From Stichopus chloronotus (Eukaryota; Echinodermata; Holothuroidea; Aspidochirotida; Stichopodidae): 64,000 nt of DNA. The notes under the pieces were generated by a model. It worked only from the letters and a program-made list of their open reading frames with translations, made no database searches and was not told where the DNA came from. Where the stretch lies: the NCBI GenBank assembly GCA_021234535.1, contig CM037843.1:19127911-19191910 (forward strand), written 5' to 3'. Made by a program: the position numbers and the translations under genes. Shown here in pieces: positions 48,101 to 52,663 of this stretch; the stretch's first letter is position 1, and each line of letters opens with the position of its first letter.

Positions 48101-49774
48101 TGGAACATAAATGGCATTTCCTGCTTGGGAGATTAATGTAAAGGCTGTTCCAGTTCACAACTTTCCAAAACAACTTTGACAAATTCAGGGGCAGTACAGA
48201 GACATATGGTGGTCGTTCCCAAAGCAACCAAAGTGGTTGCTCTGCTGTATCCTTTCTTCTGGCATTCTGAGACATTTAACCTGATAAATTTATTTCACAA
48301 GCAAAGACAAACCATTGCCAGGTAAAGATTGTGTGACATGCTTTAAGAAAGGAGCACCCTTCATTCAGAAGCTGCAAAGTAAAACCCTGAGTGAAAACCT
48401 GTTGGAATTTTGTTTACGTCTTTTATCTTTTTTGAGATTTGACTTTCAAAGTTTGAGAAAAATGCAAAACAGATGATGTGGAATGTTGCAGTGTCAGTAT
48501 TTCTTTTGTTACGCCTTCATATTTTGCCTCTTTATTACCATGTTTCACATTGGTAAGTGATATCAATATTTTTGAAGAAGAAAATACATGCTATCAAAAT
48601 AAAATCCTCCCGGCATGTAAAATTCTCAAATGTCCTTGAGACAAATGATTAACATAAGACATGTCATACTTTTCATTGGAGTCCATATCTTGATGTCACA
48701 AATTTGCATACTTAGCGAATGTTTATTCATGATAGAGCTGTGACATACTAATTTGCCTGTAAACTAGTCAATCTTTGACAAATTTGGATGGAATTTTTTA
48801 CAATTTTTGAATATTTTCAATACTGAATGGCTTGAATGCACCCAATAGTCCAAAATGTCATCTTAATTCATGTCACACCTTCTTTAAAAACTGAAATATC
48901 AAGCAAGTCAGTATTACAGAGTGTCCCCTGCAACATTTGTGACATTACACAATTGAGTAGCCTAGTATGAAAGTTTCCGTTCGAATTGTAATCCTGCCTC
49001 TCTTTTCAGAACCAAGAATGGCCCTGATTCCACTAAAAATCCAACAGAATCAATAGCATTTGGGTAAGCGTCTTACCTATCTTGGCTTACATCTTGTCGA
49101 ATCCAAACTGATATGGAAAGTTCACCATTGTTTCCAGAAATCGGAACACTGGGGGAGACAAAACAATCAGGATTATTTTGGAAGATAATGGAATGGGAGC
49201 CCTGTTCGGAACCTGGTCGAACATTGATGAAATCCTGTGAAACACATGTACCCCGCAATGATCCGTCTGAAAAGAGTTCAGATGAAACTGGTAGTGTAGT
49301 TCTTTGTGGACAAGTTTGTATGCAGCGGCCTGGAGTGCAAGTTGACAACGAACTACTAAACGATGAACTCCTGCAGAAAATACTGTTCGCCGGTAGGCCA
49401 CTGACGATATTGTATCCACAAGTTCCACCTACCGTGGTTAAGATCGGTTTCTCTGCTGCACCATTTATTATGTCAGGAAAGCTCCCTTGACTTTCGCATA
49501 CTTCACAATAGCCTAACGTTAAGATTATTAAACACAACGTTCGTAATAGATCCTTTGCGGATTTCTTTCTCAATCCACGAAACGTCTTAAACAGAACTAA
49601 TCCTTTATTGCTCATTTTTACTGACAATAAGATGACAGTCATGACAGTCAAAACTGCGAAGATAAGTGGGAATGCGTAATCAAAATCATGTTTCCCTGGC
49701 GAACGAGGTCTTGCGATCCGACTGCTTGTTTGCAATATCTCGCATAGTGTACGTATGTGACACAAAAGCTTCAT
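23..49774 (-). CDS. USH2A: usherin (USH2A) orthologue, 5' part: 51 coding exons, runs off the left edge
   Basis: This is the whole gene model; each exon is listed separately. The 51 exons join to about 10,507 coding bases (about 3,502 residues) with consistent phases. Domains by residue from the first Met: N-terminal hydrophobic part 1-95, LamG-like jelly-roll about 150-375, LamNT about 375-575, ten EGF_lam repeats 576-1107, four FN3 1107-1520, LamG pair about 1560-1970 placed inside a fifth FN3, twelve FN3 domains to about 3140, and a Cys-Cys-doublet region 3193-3450 placed inside a further FN3. Vertebrate usherin has the same order and the same number of EGF repeats. It is a large extracellular, single-pass protein of stereocilia ankle links, the photoreceptor periciliary membrane and basement membranes. 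The remaining FN3 domains, the transmembrane segment and the cytoplasmic tail are not in this window. Orthology is inferred from architecture and many local motifs; I ran no alignment. Confidence 0.93.
178..959. other. usherin intron 50
   Basis: No gene seen. It has T-rich tracts around 450-560 and no repeat that I recognise. Confidence 0.7.
960..1171 (-). CDS. USH2A: usherin exon 50: end of Cys-Cys region
   Basis: Residues 3381-3450; enters in phase 0, exits in phase 2. [18 protein letters not shown] then [18 protein letters not shown]; vertebrates have CCNGVGYNPLKYVCSDK. The acceptor at 1172-1174 was chosen over a weaker AAAG 30 bases further in, which would also keep frame. Confidence 0.9.
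1172..1506. other. usherin intron 49
   Basis: A 335-base intron in which I see nothing beyond splice signals. Confidence 0.7.
1507..1694 (-). CDS. USH2A: usherin exon 49: Cys-Cys-doublet region
   Basis: Residues 3318-3380; enters in phase 1, exits in phase 0 at a GTAAGT donor. Four CC pairs are present (KCCGSS, FCCEEN, VCCGLE, LCCTTE). [20 protein letters not shown] corresponds to the YNRLPGMFCCGQDYV segment of vertebrates. Confidence 0.93.
1955..2275. repeat. inverted repeat built from a ~45-base unit
   Basis: Direct units containing 'aatgtaacaactttctg' and 'gacaactatgaaag' occur at about 1959-2092. They return as the reverse complement at about 2198-2270 ('agttgttgcatttt', 'ctttcatagttgttgc'). 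The arms could pair as a long imperfect hairpin, like a foldback element, but I see no clear target duplication. Confidence 0.6.
5241..5316 (+). repeat. 19-base tandem repeat, about 4 copies
   Basis: The unit ttatcccgattggatcaaa appears twice exactly, once with two changes, then as a degraded fourth copy. Confidence 0.85.
5807..6089 (-). CDS. USH2A: usherin exon 48: Cys-Cys-doublet region, main part
   Basis: Residues 3224-3317; enters in phase 0, exits in phase 1. Seven CC pairs occur: [36 protein letters not shown] and [25 protein letters not shown] is very close to the vertebrate usherin motif around its GIGDSCCG. This region has no close relatives outside usherins that I know of. Confidence 0.95.
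6090..6969. other. usherin intron 47
   Basis: Mostly filled by a copy of the dispersed repeat described at 6185-6760. No exon seen. Confidence 0.7.
6185..6760 (-). repeat. dispersed repeat family R1, copy 1
   Basis: Shares several stretches, in reverse complement, with 21080-21660 and 42170-42400. Examples are 'atgccaatatcttgttcct' and 'aagaaatatctatttca'. No open reading frame or terminal repeat seen; type unknown. Confidence 0.65.
6970..7060 (-). CDS. USH2A: usherin exon 47: start of Cys-rich insert
   Basis: Residues 3193-3223; enters in phase 2, exits in phase 0. [20 protein letters not shown] matches the vertebrate usherin stretch with CxxxxCQKPESICGHICYS. Only 91 bases. Confidence 0.92.
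7061..8031. other. usherin intron 46
   Basis: No gene or clear repeat seen; a short (AT)n tract lies near 7835. Confidence 0.65.
8032..8240 (-). CDS. USH2A: usherin exon 46: FN3 17 end and first half of FN3 18
   Basis: Residues 3124-3192; enters in phase 0, exits in phase 2. [20 protein letters not shown] closes FN3 17 (vertebrate VEVCTIYACVKSN). [20 protein letters not shown] and [16 protein letters not shown] are strands A-C of the next FN3, which is then interrupted by the cysteine-rich region. Confidence 0.94.
9600..10027 (+). repeat. 145-base tandem repeat, three copies
   Basis: Three near-identical units begin at 9601, 9746 and 9891. Each includes 'gatgacctttgacctccac', 'atagggcacaccttctcaa' and 'tcccctattgagtta'. 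A diverged relative occurs near 51975-52300. The array ends beside a (CA)n run at 10039-10059. Confidence 0.9.
10039..10059 (+). repeat. (CA)n microsatellite
   Basis: An uninterrupted CA run directly after the 145-base array. Confidence 0.85.
10077..10101. repeat. perfect hairpin, 8-base arms
   Basis: ggttcctt, nine-base loop, aaggaacc. The same word ggttccttg occurs in direct orientation at 8741 and 9060, so it may be an element end. Confidence 0.6.
10206..10408 (-). CDS. USH2A: usherin exon 45: FN3 17, N-terminal part
   Basis: Residues 3056-3123; enters in phase 1, exits in phase 0. [40 protein letters not shown] and [10 protein letters not shown] are visible. Confidence 0.93.
10990..11199 (-). 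CDS. USH2A: usherin exon 44: FN3 16, C-terminal part
   Basis: Residues 2986-3055; enters and exits in phase 1. [17 protein letters not shown] followed by [20 protein letters not shown] matches the vertebrate FN3 that has LQGEVEYYTLF and LKPNTEYWIFISVFNG. Confidence 0.93.
11573..11800 (-). CDS. USH2A: usherin exon 43: FN3 15 end and FN3 16 start
   Basis: Residues 2910-2985; enters and exits in phase 1. [20 protein letters not shown] and [14 protein letters not shown] are strands C'-G of FN3 15. [20 protein letters not shown] starts FN3 16. Confidence 0.93.
12391..12606 (-). CDS. USH2A: usherin exon 42: FN3 14 end and FN3 15 start
   Basis: Residues 2838-2909; enters and exits in phase 1. [20 protein letters not shown] ends FN3 14. 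[20 protein letters not shown] and RQPLET start FN3 15, matching the PNGPNLRYELLRRK-like stretch of vertebrate usherin. Confidence 0.93.
13100..13297 (-). CDS. USH2A: usherin exon 41: FN3 14, N-terminal part
   Basis: Residues 2772-2837; enters and exits in phase 1. [40 protein letters not shown] and SLIPYTDYE parallel a vertebrate FN3 with an MPDP motif in the same loop. Confidence 0.93.
13298..14024. other. usherin intron 40
   Basis: Contains the piggyBac-like MITE; nothing else recognised. Confidence 0.65.
13534..13688. mobile_element. piggyBac-like MITE, 155 bases
   Basis: The stretch starts TTAACCCATTCACAGCCA and ends TGGCTGTGAAAGGGTTAA. The ends are inverted copies with one mismatch in 18 and are bounded by TTAA. 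TTAA target sites and termini beginning CCC are known features of piggyBac elements. It is too short to code a transposase. Confidence 0.75.
14025..14321 (-). CDS. USH2A: usherin exon 40: complete FN3 13
   Basis: Residues 2673-2771; enters and exits in phase 1, so this exon codes one whole FN3 domain. [40 protein letters not shown] and [19 protein letters not shown] are visible. It is unusually G+C-rich compared with its surroundings. Confidence 0.94.
14571..14740 (+). repeat. diverged ~30-base minisatellite, about 6 copies
   Basis: Units of the form 'atgatagggnccactnncttnaaaanaa' recur at roughly 14571, 14593, 14622, 14651, 14681 and 14709, with many substitutions. Confidence 0.6.
15005..15140 (-). 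CDS. USH2A: usherin exon 39: FN3 12, C-terminal half
   Basis: Residues 2628-2672; enters in phase 0, exits in phase 1. [20 protein letters not shown] and [13 protein letters not shown] are strands F-G with the conserved cysteine pair. Confidence 0.92.
15702..15838 (-). CDS. USH2A: usherin exon 38: FN3 12, N-terminal half
   Basis: Residues 2582-2627; enters in phase 1, exits in phase 0. [40 protein letters not shown] and GLLRTI match the vertebrate FN3 that begins KPGPVVPP. Confidence 0.92.
16208..16350 (-). CDS. USH2A: usherin exon 37: FN3 11, C-terminal half
   Basis: Residues 2534-2581; enters in phase 2, exits in phase 1. [20 protein letters not shown] and [15 protein letters not shown] are strands C'-G. 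Confidence 0.92.
17108..17258 (-). CDS. USH2A: usherin exon 36: FN3 11, N-terminal half
   Basis: Residues 2484-2533; enters in phase 1, exits in phase 2. [20 protein letters not shown] and [16 protein letters not shown] fit FN3 with the PARNNAPGS loop of vertebrate usherin. Confidence 0.93.
17765..17944 (-). CDS. USH2A: usherin exon 35: FN3 10, C-terminal half
   Basis: Residues 2424-2483; enters and exits in phase 1. [20 protein letters not shown] and RLTMPRG are FN3 strands E-G; the MPRG-SPDG link to the next exon parallels MPPG-APDG in vertebrates. Confidence 0.92.
18159..18473 (-). CDS. USH2A: usherin exon 34: FN3 9 end and FN3 10 start
   Basis: Residues 2319-2423; enters and exits in phase 1. 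[20 protein letters not shown] is the F-G region. [20 protein letters not shown] and [20 protein letters not shown] begin the next domain, matching a vertebrate usherin FN3 with an unusual APPEGT start and a GIFYV strand. Confidence 0.93.
18967..19114 (-). CDS. USH2A: usherin exon 33: FN3 8 end and FN3 9 start
   Basis: Residues 2270-2318; enters in phase 0, exits in phase 1. [19 protein letters not shown] ends FN3 8. [20 protein letters not shown] and [10 protein letters not shown] start FN3 9. Confidence 0.92.
19915..20201 (-). CDS. USH2A: usherin exon 32: FN3 7 end and FN3 8
   Basis: Residues 2174-2269; enters in phase 1, exits in phase 0. [20 protein letters not shown] closes FN3 7. [24 protein letters not shown] and [13 protein letters not shown] are FN3 8, with the ILERYVL and YNSTELF-like motifs of vertebrate usherin. 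Confidence 0.93.
20808..21011 (-). CDS. USH2A: usherin exon 31: FN3 7, N-terminal half
   Basis: Residues 2106-2173; enters and exits in phase 1. [35 protein letters not shown] and [13 protein letters not shown] are visible. Confidence 0.93.
21012..21957. other. usherin intron 30
   Basis: Largely a copy of dispersed repeat R1; no exon seen. Confidence 0.65.
21080..21660 (+). repeat. dispersed repeat family R1, copy 2
   Basis: Opposite orientation to copy 1. Shared words include 'ttgagttaggaacaagata', 'ttggaagttatggatttt' and 'tgtgatgtcac'. Confidence 0.65.
21958..22068 (-). CDS. USH2A: usherin exon 30: FN3 6, C-terminal half
   Basis: Residues 2069-2105; enters and exits in phase 1. [20 protein letters not shown] with [13 protein letters not shown] is a typical usherin FN3 F-G region with the C-T-x-x-G-C motif. 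Only 111 bases. Confidence 0.9.
22532..22723 (-). CDS. USH2A: usherin exon 29: FN3 6, N-terminal half
   Basis: Residues 2005-2068; enters and exits in phase 1. [19 protein letters not shown] and [18 protein letters not shown] are FN3 strands A-C. Both the G-Y-x-I-x-V-x-W spacing and the VLSQYVL stretch parallel vertebrate usherin after its LamG domains. Confidence 0.92.
23101..23181 (-). CDS. USH2A: usherin exon 28 (81 bases): FN3 C-terminal strands
   Basis: Residues 1978-2004; enters and exits in phase 1, so the exon could be skipped without shifting frame. [20 protein letters not shown] followed by PGRTREG is the F-G hairpin of the FN3 split by the LamG pair. It is the shortest exon of the model and was found by splice phase and similarity. 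Confidence 0.88.
24030..24190 (+). repeat. dispersed repeat R2, copy 1
   Basis: Similar along its length to 51695-51860: 'gaataatatatcat', 'aaaatttgatttttttt' and 'caatatttc' occur in the same order and spacing. Confidence 0.6.
24224..24415 (-). CDS. USH2A: usherin exon 27: end of laminin G 2, return to FN3
   Basis: Residues 1914-1977; enters and exits in phase 1. [18 protein letters not shown] and VYLDGCP finish LamG 2. [19 protein letters not shown] is FN3 strands C'-E, the second half of the domain begun in exon 22. Confidence 0.92.
25040..25271 (-). CDS. USH2A: usherin exon 26: laminin G domain 2
   Basis: Residues 1837-1913; enters in phase 0, exits in phase 1. [20 protein letters not shown] has the C-D/N-G-x-W motif of LamG, and [11 protein letters not shown] is the following G-G-V/I-P strand. 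Confidence 0.93.
25456..25610 (-). CDS. USH2A: usherin exon 25: laminin G domain 2
   Basis: Residues 1785-1836; enters in phase 1, exits in phase 0. [20 protein letters not shown] and [14 protein letters not shown] are the first sheet of the second LamG domain. Confidence 0.92.
26463..26753 (-). CDS. USH2A: usherin exon 24: laminin G 1 end, laminin G 2 start
   Basis: Residues 1688-1784; enters and exits in phase 1. [16 protein letters not shown] and [11 protein letters not shown] close LamG 1 (G-G-L-P and G-F-x-G-C-L motifs). [19 protein letters not shown] links to LamG 2. Confidence 0.94.
27425..27697 (-). CDS. USH2A: usherin exon 23: laminin G domain 1
   Basis: Residues 1597-1687; enters and exits in phase 1. 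[42 protein letters not shown] and [13 protein letters not shown] are LamG strands with the D-G-x-W-H motif. The donor is a weaker GTCTGT, but the frame and the next exon support it. Confidence 0.93.
28770..28997 (-). CDS. USH2A: usherin exon 22: half FN3 domain leading into laminin G 1
   Basis: Residues 1521-1596; enters and exits in phase 1. [20 protein letters not shown] is the A-C half of an FN3 domain, but instead of strands E-G the sequence continues into [20 protein letters not shown], the first strand of a laminin G domain. The missing FN3 half reappears after the LamG pair, in exons 27-28. Confidence 0.92.
29386..29530 (-). CDS. USH2A: usherin exon 21: FN3 4, C-terminal half
   Basis: Residues 1473-1520; enters in phase 0, exits in phase 1. 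[20 protein letters not shown] and [15 protein letters not shown] are the E to G strands, very close to vertebrate usherin. Confidence 0.93.
30347..30513 (-). CDS. USH2A: usherin exon 20: FN3 4, N-terminal half
   Basis: Residues 1417-1472; enters in phase 1, exits in phase 0. [20 protein letters not shown] and [20 protein letters not shown] correspond to vertebrate usherin, which shares the APVFM-like start and the charged insert in place of PNG. Confidence 0.92.
31063..31332 (-). CDS. USH2A: usherin exon 19: FN3 3, C-terminal part with long loop
   Basis: Residues 1327-1416; enters and exits in phase 1. [20 protein letters not shown] is strand C with a long C-C' loop. [20 protein letters not shown] follows. 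The same FN3 of vertebrate usherin also has an enlarged loop here. Confidence 0.92.
31494..31787 (-). CDS. USH2A: usherin exon 18: FN3 2 end and FN3 3 start
   Basis: Residues 1229-1326; enters and exits in phase 1. [20 protein letters not shown] is the E-F-G region of FN3 2 with the paired cysteines seen in many usherin FN3 domains. [14 protein letters not shown] and [12 protein letters not shown] start FN3 3. Confidence 0.93.
32290..32490 (-). CDS. USH2A: usherin exon 17: FN3 1 end and FN3 2 start
   Basis: Residues 1162-1228; enters and exits in phase 1. [19 protein letters not shown] is the F-G region of FN3 1 (conserved Y-x-Y). [17 protein letters not shown] and FAWSKPS start FN3 2. Confidence 0.92.
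32814..32975 (-). CDS. USH2A: usherin exon 16: FN3 domain 1, N-terminal half
   Basis: Residues 1108-1161; enters and exits in phase 1. [20 protein letters not shown] is the classic FN3 B-C strand pattern with the conserved tryptophan and the PNG turn. It follows the last EGF repeat directly. Confidence 0.93.
33804..33967 (-). CDS. USH2A: usherin exon 15: laminin EGF 10
   Basis: Residues 1053-1107; enters in phase 2, exits in phase 1. [35 protein letters not shown] and NPQGCTK make the tenth and last EGF_lam repeat. Confidence 0.94.
34605..34794 (-). CDS. USH2A: usherin exon 14: laminin EGF 8-9
   Basis: Residues 990-1052; enters in phase 1, exits in phase 2. [20 protein letters not shown] joins repeats 8 and 9. 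Repeat 9 has a slightly long loop ([15 protein letters not shown]) compared with its neighbours, as does the matching repeat of vertebrate usherin. Confidence 0.93.
35188..35518 (-). CDS. USH2A: usherin exon 13: laminin EGF 6-8
   Basis: Residues 880-989; enters in phase 0, exits in phase 1. It runs [18 protein letters not shown], then [28 protein letters not shown] and [14 protein letters not shown], ending RRCDTCSSG. This is the largest EGF-coding exon here. Confidence 0.93.
35926..36224 (-). CDS. USH2A: usherin exon 12: laminin EGF 4-6
   Basis: Residues 780-879; enters in phase 1, exits in phase 0. Three successive EGF_lam units are visible ([40 protein letters not shown]). The exon ends at QLRTM, so the last cysteine half of repeat 6 is supplied by the next exon. 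Confidence 0.93.
36629..36818 (-). CDS. USH2A: usherin exon 11: laminin EGF 3-4
   Basis: Residues 717-779; enters in phase 0, exits in phase 1. [19 protein letters not shown] finishes repeat 3. [20 protein letters not shown] and CKANVIG belong to repeat 4. Confidence 0.94.
37561..37735 (-). CDS. USH2A: usherin exon 10: laminin EGF 2-3
   Basis: Residues 658-716; enters in phase 2, exits in phase 0 at a GTGAGT donor. [20 protein letters not shown] followed by TGFYREEG is repeat 2, including the glycine triplet present in vertebrate usherin. [15 protein letters not shown] starts repeat 3. Confidence 0.94.
38164..38315 (-). CDS. USH2A: usherin exon 9: end of laminin EGF 1, start of EGF 2
   Basis: Residues 608-657; enters in phase 0, exits in phase 2. 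[17 protein letters not shown] closes repeat 1 and [20 protein letters not shown] opens repeat 2. The Y-N-D-K-P motif is shared with vertebrate usherin, laminins and netrins. Confidence 0.94.
39145..39238 (-). CDS. USH2A: usherin exon 8: first laminin EGF repeat, part 1
   Basis: Residues 576-607; enters in phase 2, exits in phase 0. The peptide begins [19 protein letters not shown], the standard opening of the first EGF_lam repeat after a LamNT domain (C-x-C-x-G-H-A). Confidence 0.93.
39583..39792 (-). CDS. USH2A: usherin exon 7: laminin N-terminal domain, C-terminal part
   Basis: Residues 506-575; enters and exits in phase 2. [20 protein letters not shown] followed by [15 protein letters not shown] is the end of a LamNT domain. 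The Y-Y-x-I-E-E/D-x-x-V/I motif leads directly into the first laminin EGF repeat. Confidence 0.94.
40179..40363 (-). CDS. USH2A: usherin exon 6: laminin N-terminal domain
   Basis: Residues 445-505; enters in phase 0, exits in phase 2. [20 protein letters not shown] and [13 protein letters not shown] match the LamNT strand order, including the W-x-x-W-Q-Y-F-A motif found in laminins, netrins and usherin. Confidence 0.94.
40973..41144 (-). CDS. USH2A: usherin exon 5: laminin N-terminal domain
   Basis: Residues 387-444; enters in phase 2, exits in phase 0 at a GTTTGT donor. Motifs include [26 protein letters not shown] and [12 protein letters not shown], the expected core of a LamNT domain (asparagine-aspartate rich loop followed by the T-x-W-x-S strand). 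Confidence 0.93.
41388..41553 (-). CDS. USH2A: usherin exon 4: end of LamG-like domain, entry to LamNT
   Basis: Residues 332-386; enters in phase 1, exits in phase 2. The peptide [20 protein letters not shown] is the closing segment of a LamG-like domain. [17 protein letters not shown] then starts the laminin N-terminal domain, as in vertebrate usherin. Confidence 0.92.
42170..42400 (+). repeat. dispersed repeat family R1, copy 3 (partial)
   Basis: Shares 'agcatgttccatttgga', 'aaagaaatatctatttca' and 'gacacaactact' with copies 1 (inverted) and 2 (direct). Confidence 0.65.
42765..42897 (-). CDS. USH2A: usherin exon 3: LamG-like domain
   Basis: Residues 288-331; enters in phase 0, exits in phase 1 at a GTATGG donor. 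The motif [16 protein letters not shown] is nearly identical to the matching stretch of vertebrate usherin and ends in VGQRLTG, the typical last strand of the jelly-roll. Confidence 0.92.
42898..46251. other. usherin intron 2 (3.4 kb)
   Basis: No exon seen. Around 44925-44942 the sequence 'tgccgccactg' resembles the right end of the hAT-like element at 52664-53426, so it may be an element remnant. Confidence 0.6.
46252..46414 (-). CDS. USH2A: usherin exon 2: LamG-like domain
   Basis: Residues 233-287. It enters in phase 2 and exits in phase 0, with CAG acceptor and GTAATT donor. The peptide [20 protein letters not shown] and the motif GQWQHLAIQ are beta strands of a concanavalin-like LamG fold; the W-x-H-L-x-x-Q pattern is also seen in vertebrate usherin at this point. 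Confidence 0.9.
46415..49076. other. usherin intron 1 (2.7 kb)
   Basis: No exon or recognisable repeat. First introns often hold regulatory sequence, but I cannot point to a specific site. Confidence 0.6.
49077..49774 (-). CDS. USH2A: usherin exon 1: start, signal/anchor and first part of LamG-like domain
   Basis: Encodes residues 1-232 and exits in phase 2 at a GTAAGA donor. The longest reading starts at Met1 (49774). It has two hydrophobic stretches, residues about 33-52 and 78-90. The second is followed by [10 protein letters not shown], which parallels the ESRGLFP just after the signal peptide of vertebrate usherin. Met54 (49615) would place that second stretch as an ordinary signal peptide and bring domain numbering within a few residues of human usherin, so Met54 may be the real start. 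Downstream come cysteine-rich motifs ([23 protein letters not shown]) and SISVWIRQD, the start of the LamG-like fold. Confidence 0.85.
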
Positions 49775-49778
49775 TCAT
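49686..49778 (-). other. upstream ORF overlapping the usherin N-terminus
   Basis: An ATG at 49778 lies four bases before the usherin Met1 codon and opens a 30-codon frame that stops at 49686-49688. The stop is about 70 bases before Met54 (49615). It is visible directly in the sequence; whether the transcript includes it is unknown. Confidence 0.45.
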
Positions 49779-51694
49779 TTCAAATTTTACTGTCAGTACT
49801 GTGGTTCGGGTGTAACGTTACTGTTTGTTCATGATCTACGTAACGAAGGACGCTTTCACTAACACTAACAGGTGCTCAGATTACTAGATACACGATAAAA
49901 CCATGAGCACTCCATGAGAAAACACGGTGGACATGAAGCATGTATATCATTGAAGATCGGTATTTTTTAATCAATTTCTGGAATTAAGTGTGTTTGATTT
50001 CTACTTGTAACATGTTTCTCGCTTTTAAACGCATATTTCCTGATGAGATGTTTCATTAGTTGGTGACTGCTGCTTATGTCATTTCATTATGCTGTTTTAT
50101 CTGAGGCCCATATATCCCGTACCGAAGGCCTTACAGTAGTTAGCCAATTGGTGGACTTGAAAATAATATCGAAATGTGAGTCCCTGAAAGTTTCATCAGT
50201 TTGAAAATACAGTAGTATAGTAAGCAAGTTGTTAATTTCTTCAGTTTGAAAATACAACAGTGGAGTAATCAGAGTGAATCGCCTTGTGTAAATAGTCTAG
50301 GATCGATCTAATTTGGAACGATCCAATCGCTGTATTGTCATGGTAATATCTCTTGGCTTTGTATTTTTACCAAACTTACTCCCTCTCGTTTGATGGGTTA
50401 AACCTTATTGTAGTAAATTCAGGAATCGCTAAATGAGAGCAATTTTTCCACTGTAATCAGAATTCAAAGTCCTTTCCTTACCAAATACCATCCGAATGCA
50501 TCTTGAAAAACAAATATGTACGGATCTAGTCAAGATACGGTTTCAGTTGCGATTTACAGCTTAATACATATCTAGCCCAAGAAACGTGTACGTATGGAGT
50601 AAGAACACTAAACGAAGTCTCATCAACATAGGCTTCATTTATTCTAGGCACACGCCCGTCATTGTTTGCACATTGGTCATCGCACTGTTACATAAATAGT
50701 GAATAACGGAACTTTCATATCTATTTCTGAGAGCTATCATGAAAGTATGGGGGTTCAGGAAGGCAGAATGCAAATGTAGTTTTTCTTTCTTTCCTTTCTT
50801 TGCATAGGCACGCCGCGGAACCTGGCCTGTAACAAAGTTTTCGACTACAAATTGATTTGAGTTGAAACTAACCCATCGCATTATAGCACATGCAGGTGAA
50901 AATTGCTCGCGGGTACTGGGGGAGGAGGGGGGAGGGGGGGGGGTAGTAGCCCAAAGGGAAACTATAAGATCTGTCAAACATTTATTTTGGGAATGACTCC
51001 CAACGTCATAACTGTCAAATATAATACAGTCGATCAGTAAATGGCCAAACCGATTTGAATCCAGACTTTTTGCGCTACGACTTTACATATGACACAATTT
51101 ACTAGTAGTCTTAGCGTGGGTTAATATTTTACACTTGTAAATTTTTCGTGTGAACCTGGCGATCATTAAGGAAGATAAGTTTTGAGTTTAAGCAGGCTAC
51201 AAACGATTTTCTTCATTCACACATATGGATAAAACGTCATCTTAATTGAACTTTAATTTCATCTTTTCTCATAATTCTGTCGGTGTTTGTATTTGTATGG
51301 TTGAGAACAACAAAGGAAGGAACAAGTCTCAAAATGGGGGAGTATGTCACATAATTATCTGGTTTATTCAAAACCCGATTGTGTTATTCAAGTATATCCT
51401 TTTAGCATGAGTGGGGTGCTTTGCAGCTTGTTTCTTTACTGGAGTCGAACCTATTCGGTACCTGAGCGGCAGATAAACGGTTCCGGTTCCGAGTGCAGTA
51501 CTTGAATAATGGAAGCTAGCAGAATCTAAGAATCGAGTAGTTTGCACAATATTTTGCAATTTAATTTTAGAGACCATTCCACCAACGAAAGTACATATTG
51601 ACCTGAAGATGGATGATTGTTAACCAAATCATCCAGAGGGTTCACAGTTTCCTGTGATCAGCAGCAGATGACGATTCGTTTATTTACACTCAGA

Positions 51695-51860
51695 GGGTTA
51701 TTTCTACCTGCGAGAAACTTATTTCTTGAAAAGAATATCATCTCGTGTGTATTGCCTTACTTTGAATAATATATCATTGTGTGTCCATCATGAAATGTAG
51801 GTTTTCTAAAATTTGATTTTTTTTCTGTGAAGTAAACACAATATTTCCCTTTAAATATAG
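51695..51860 (+). repeat. dispersed repeat R2, copy 2
   Basis: Same order of words as 24030-24190, including 'ttgaataatatatcat' and 'aaaatttgatttttttt'. Confidence 0.6.
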
Positions 51861-51974
51861 CTAAACATATTTAACCAGAACTCACAATTGCATTGTGGTT
51901 TCGATGATTTCATCATAGGTTTTGTTTTGTTTTGAATCTGACACGTACTTTGTAGTTTAAACCATGTTGACCCC

Positions 51975-52300
51975 TAAATGACTGTTGACCTCCACCAACA
52001 AAAAACAAAAAAAAAAACAATAGGGTCCTTGCACTTAAAGTGGTTTACCTACACACCTAAACTTCCCTTCTTGATATATCCTATATATAAATTTGACCTT
52101 ACCAAAATCAACAAGGTTCTCAGTGTTACACCTACATACCACCTGACATTTGTCCAAGCTTACCTTTTCGTACATCATGTTTCCACAATTTGACCCCAAA
52201 TGACCTTTGACAATTTTTCAAGTATGCCTTTTTGAGGTATCGCGTGTTTACAGTATTTTTCGAAATTTGACCCTTGTTGACAACAAATAAACTTTGACCT
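51975..52300 (+). repeat. diverged relative of the 145-base intron repeat
   Basis: 'tgacctccaccaa' followed by 'aacaatagggtcctt', 'acctacataccacctgac' and 'aaatgacctttgaca' recall the units at 9600-10027, but they are degraded. Confidence 0.5.
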
Positions 52301-52663
52301 CCTCAATCCAAGTTGGGAAATGCTTGCTTTTGCAAAGTGGGCAAATTGTAAAATGTTGCCACATATGAATAGATTTAAAGTAAATGCGGTCACTGATCAC
52401 CCTAAGTCTCATTTTGGACAGGGGTAAACCGACTTCCAACTTGGCTCTGGTCGTTGACTTAGTTGACAGCGAATTCTACAGATGCATGGATATAGTTCAT
52501 AGCACACAACATATGCACTTTCCCGGTGCAAGTTTGAATTCCACTCGTGGAGTGGGGAAACTTTCTGGGGATGAGTCTTTGCCTTTAAATATCTTGAGAA
52601 ATACCTAATTTTCAAGTCATCATTTTTTTTTTTTGCCCGCTTTTGATTTTATTCCATTTTACA

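Noticed and set aside
50639..50977. 112-codon minus-strand frame in the intergenic region
   Set aside because: It runs through a G-homopolymer that codes a proline/serine stretch and has no familiar motif; probably chance.
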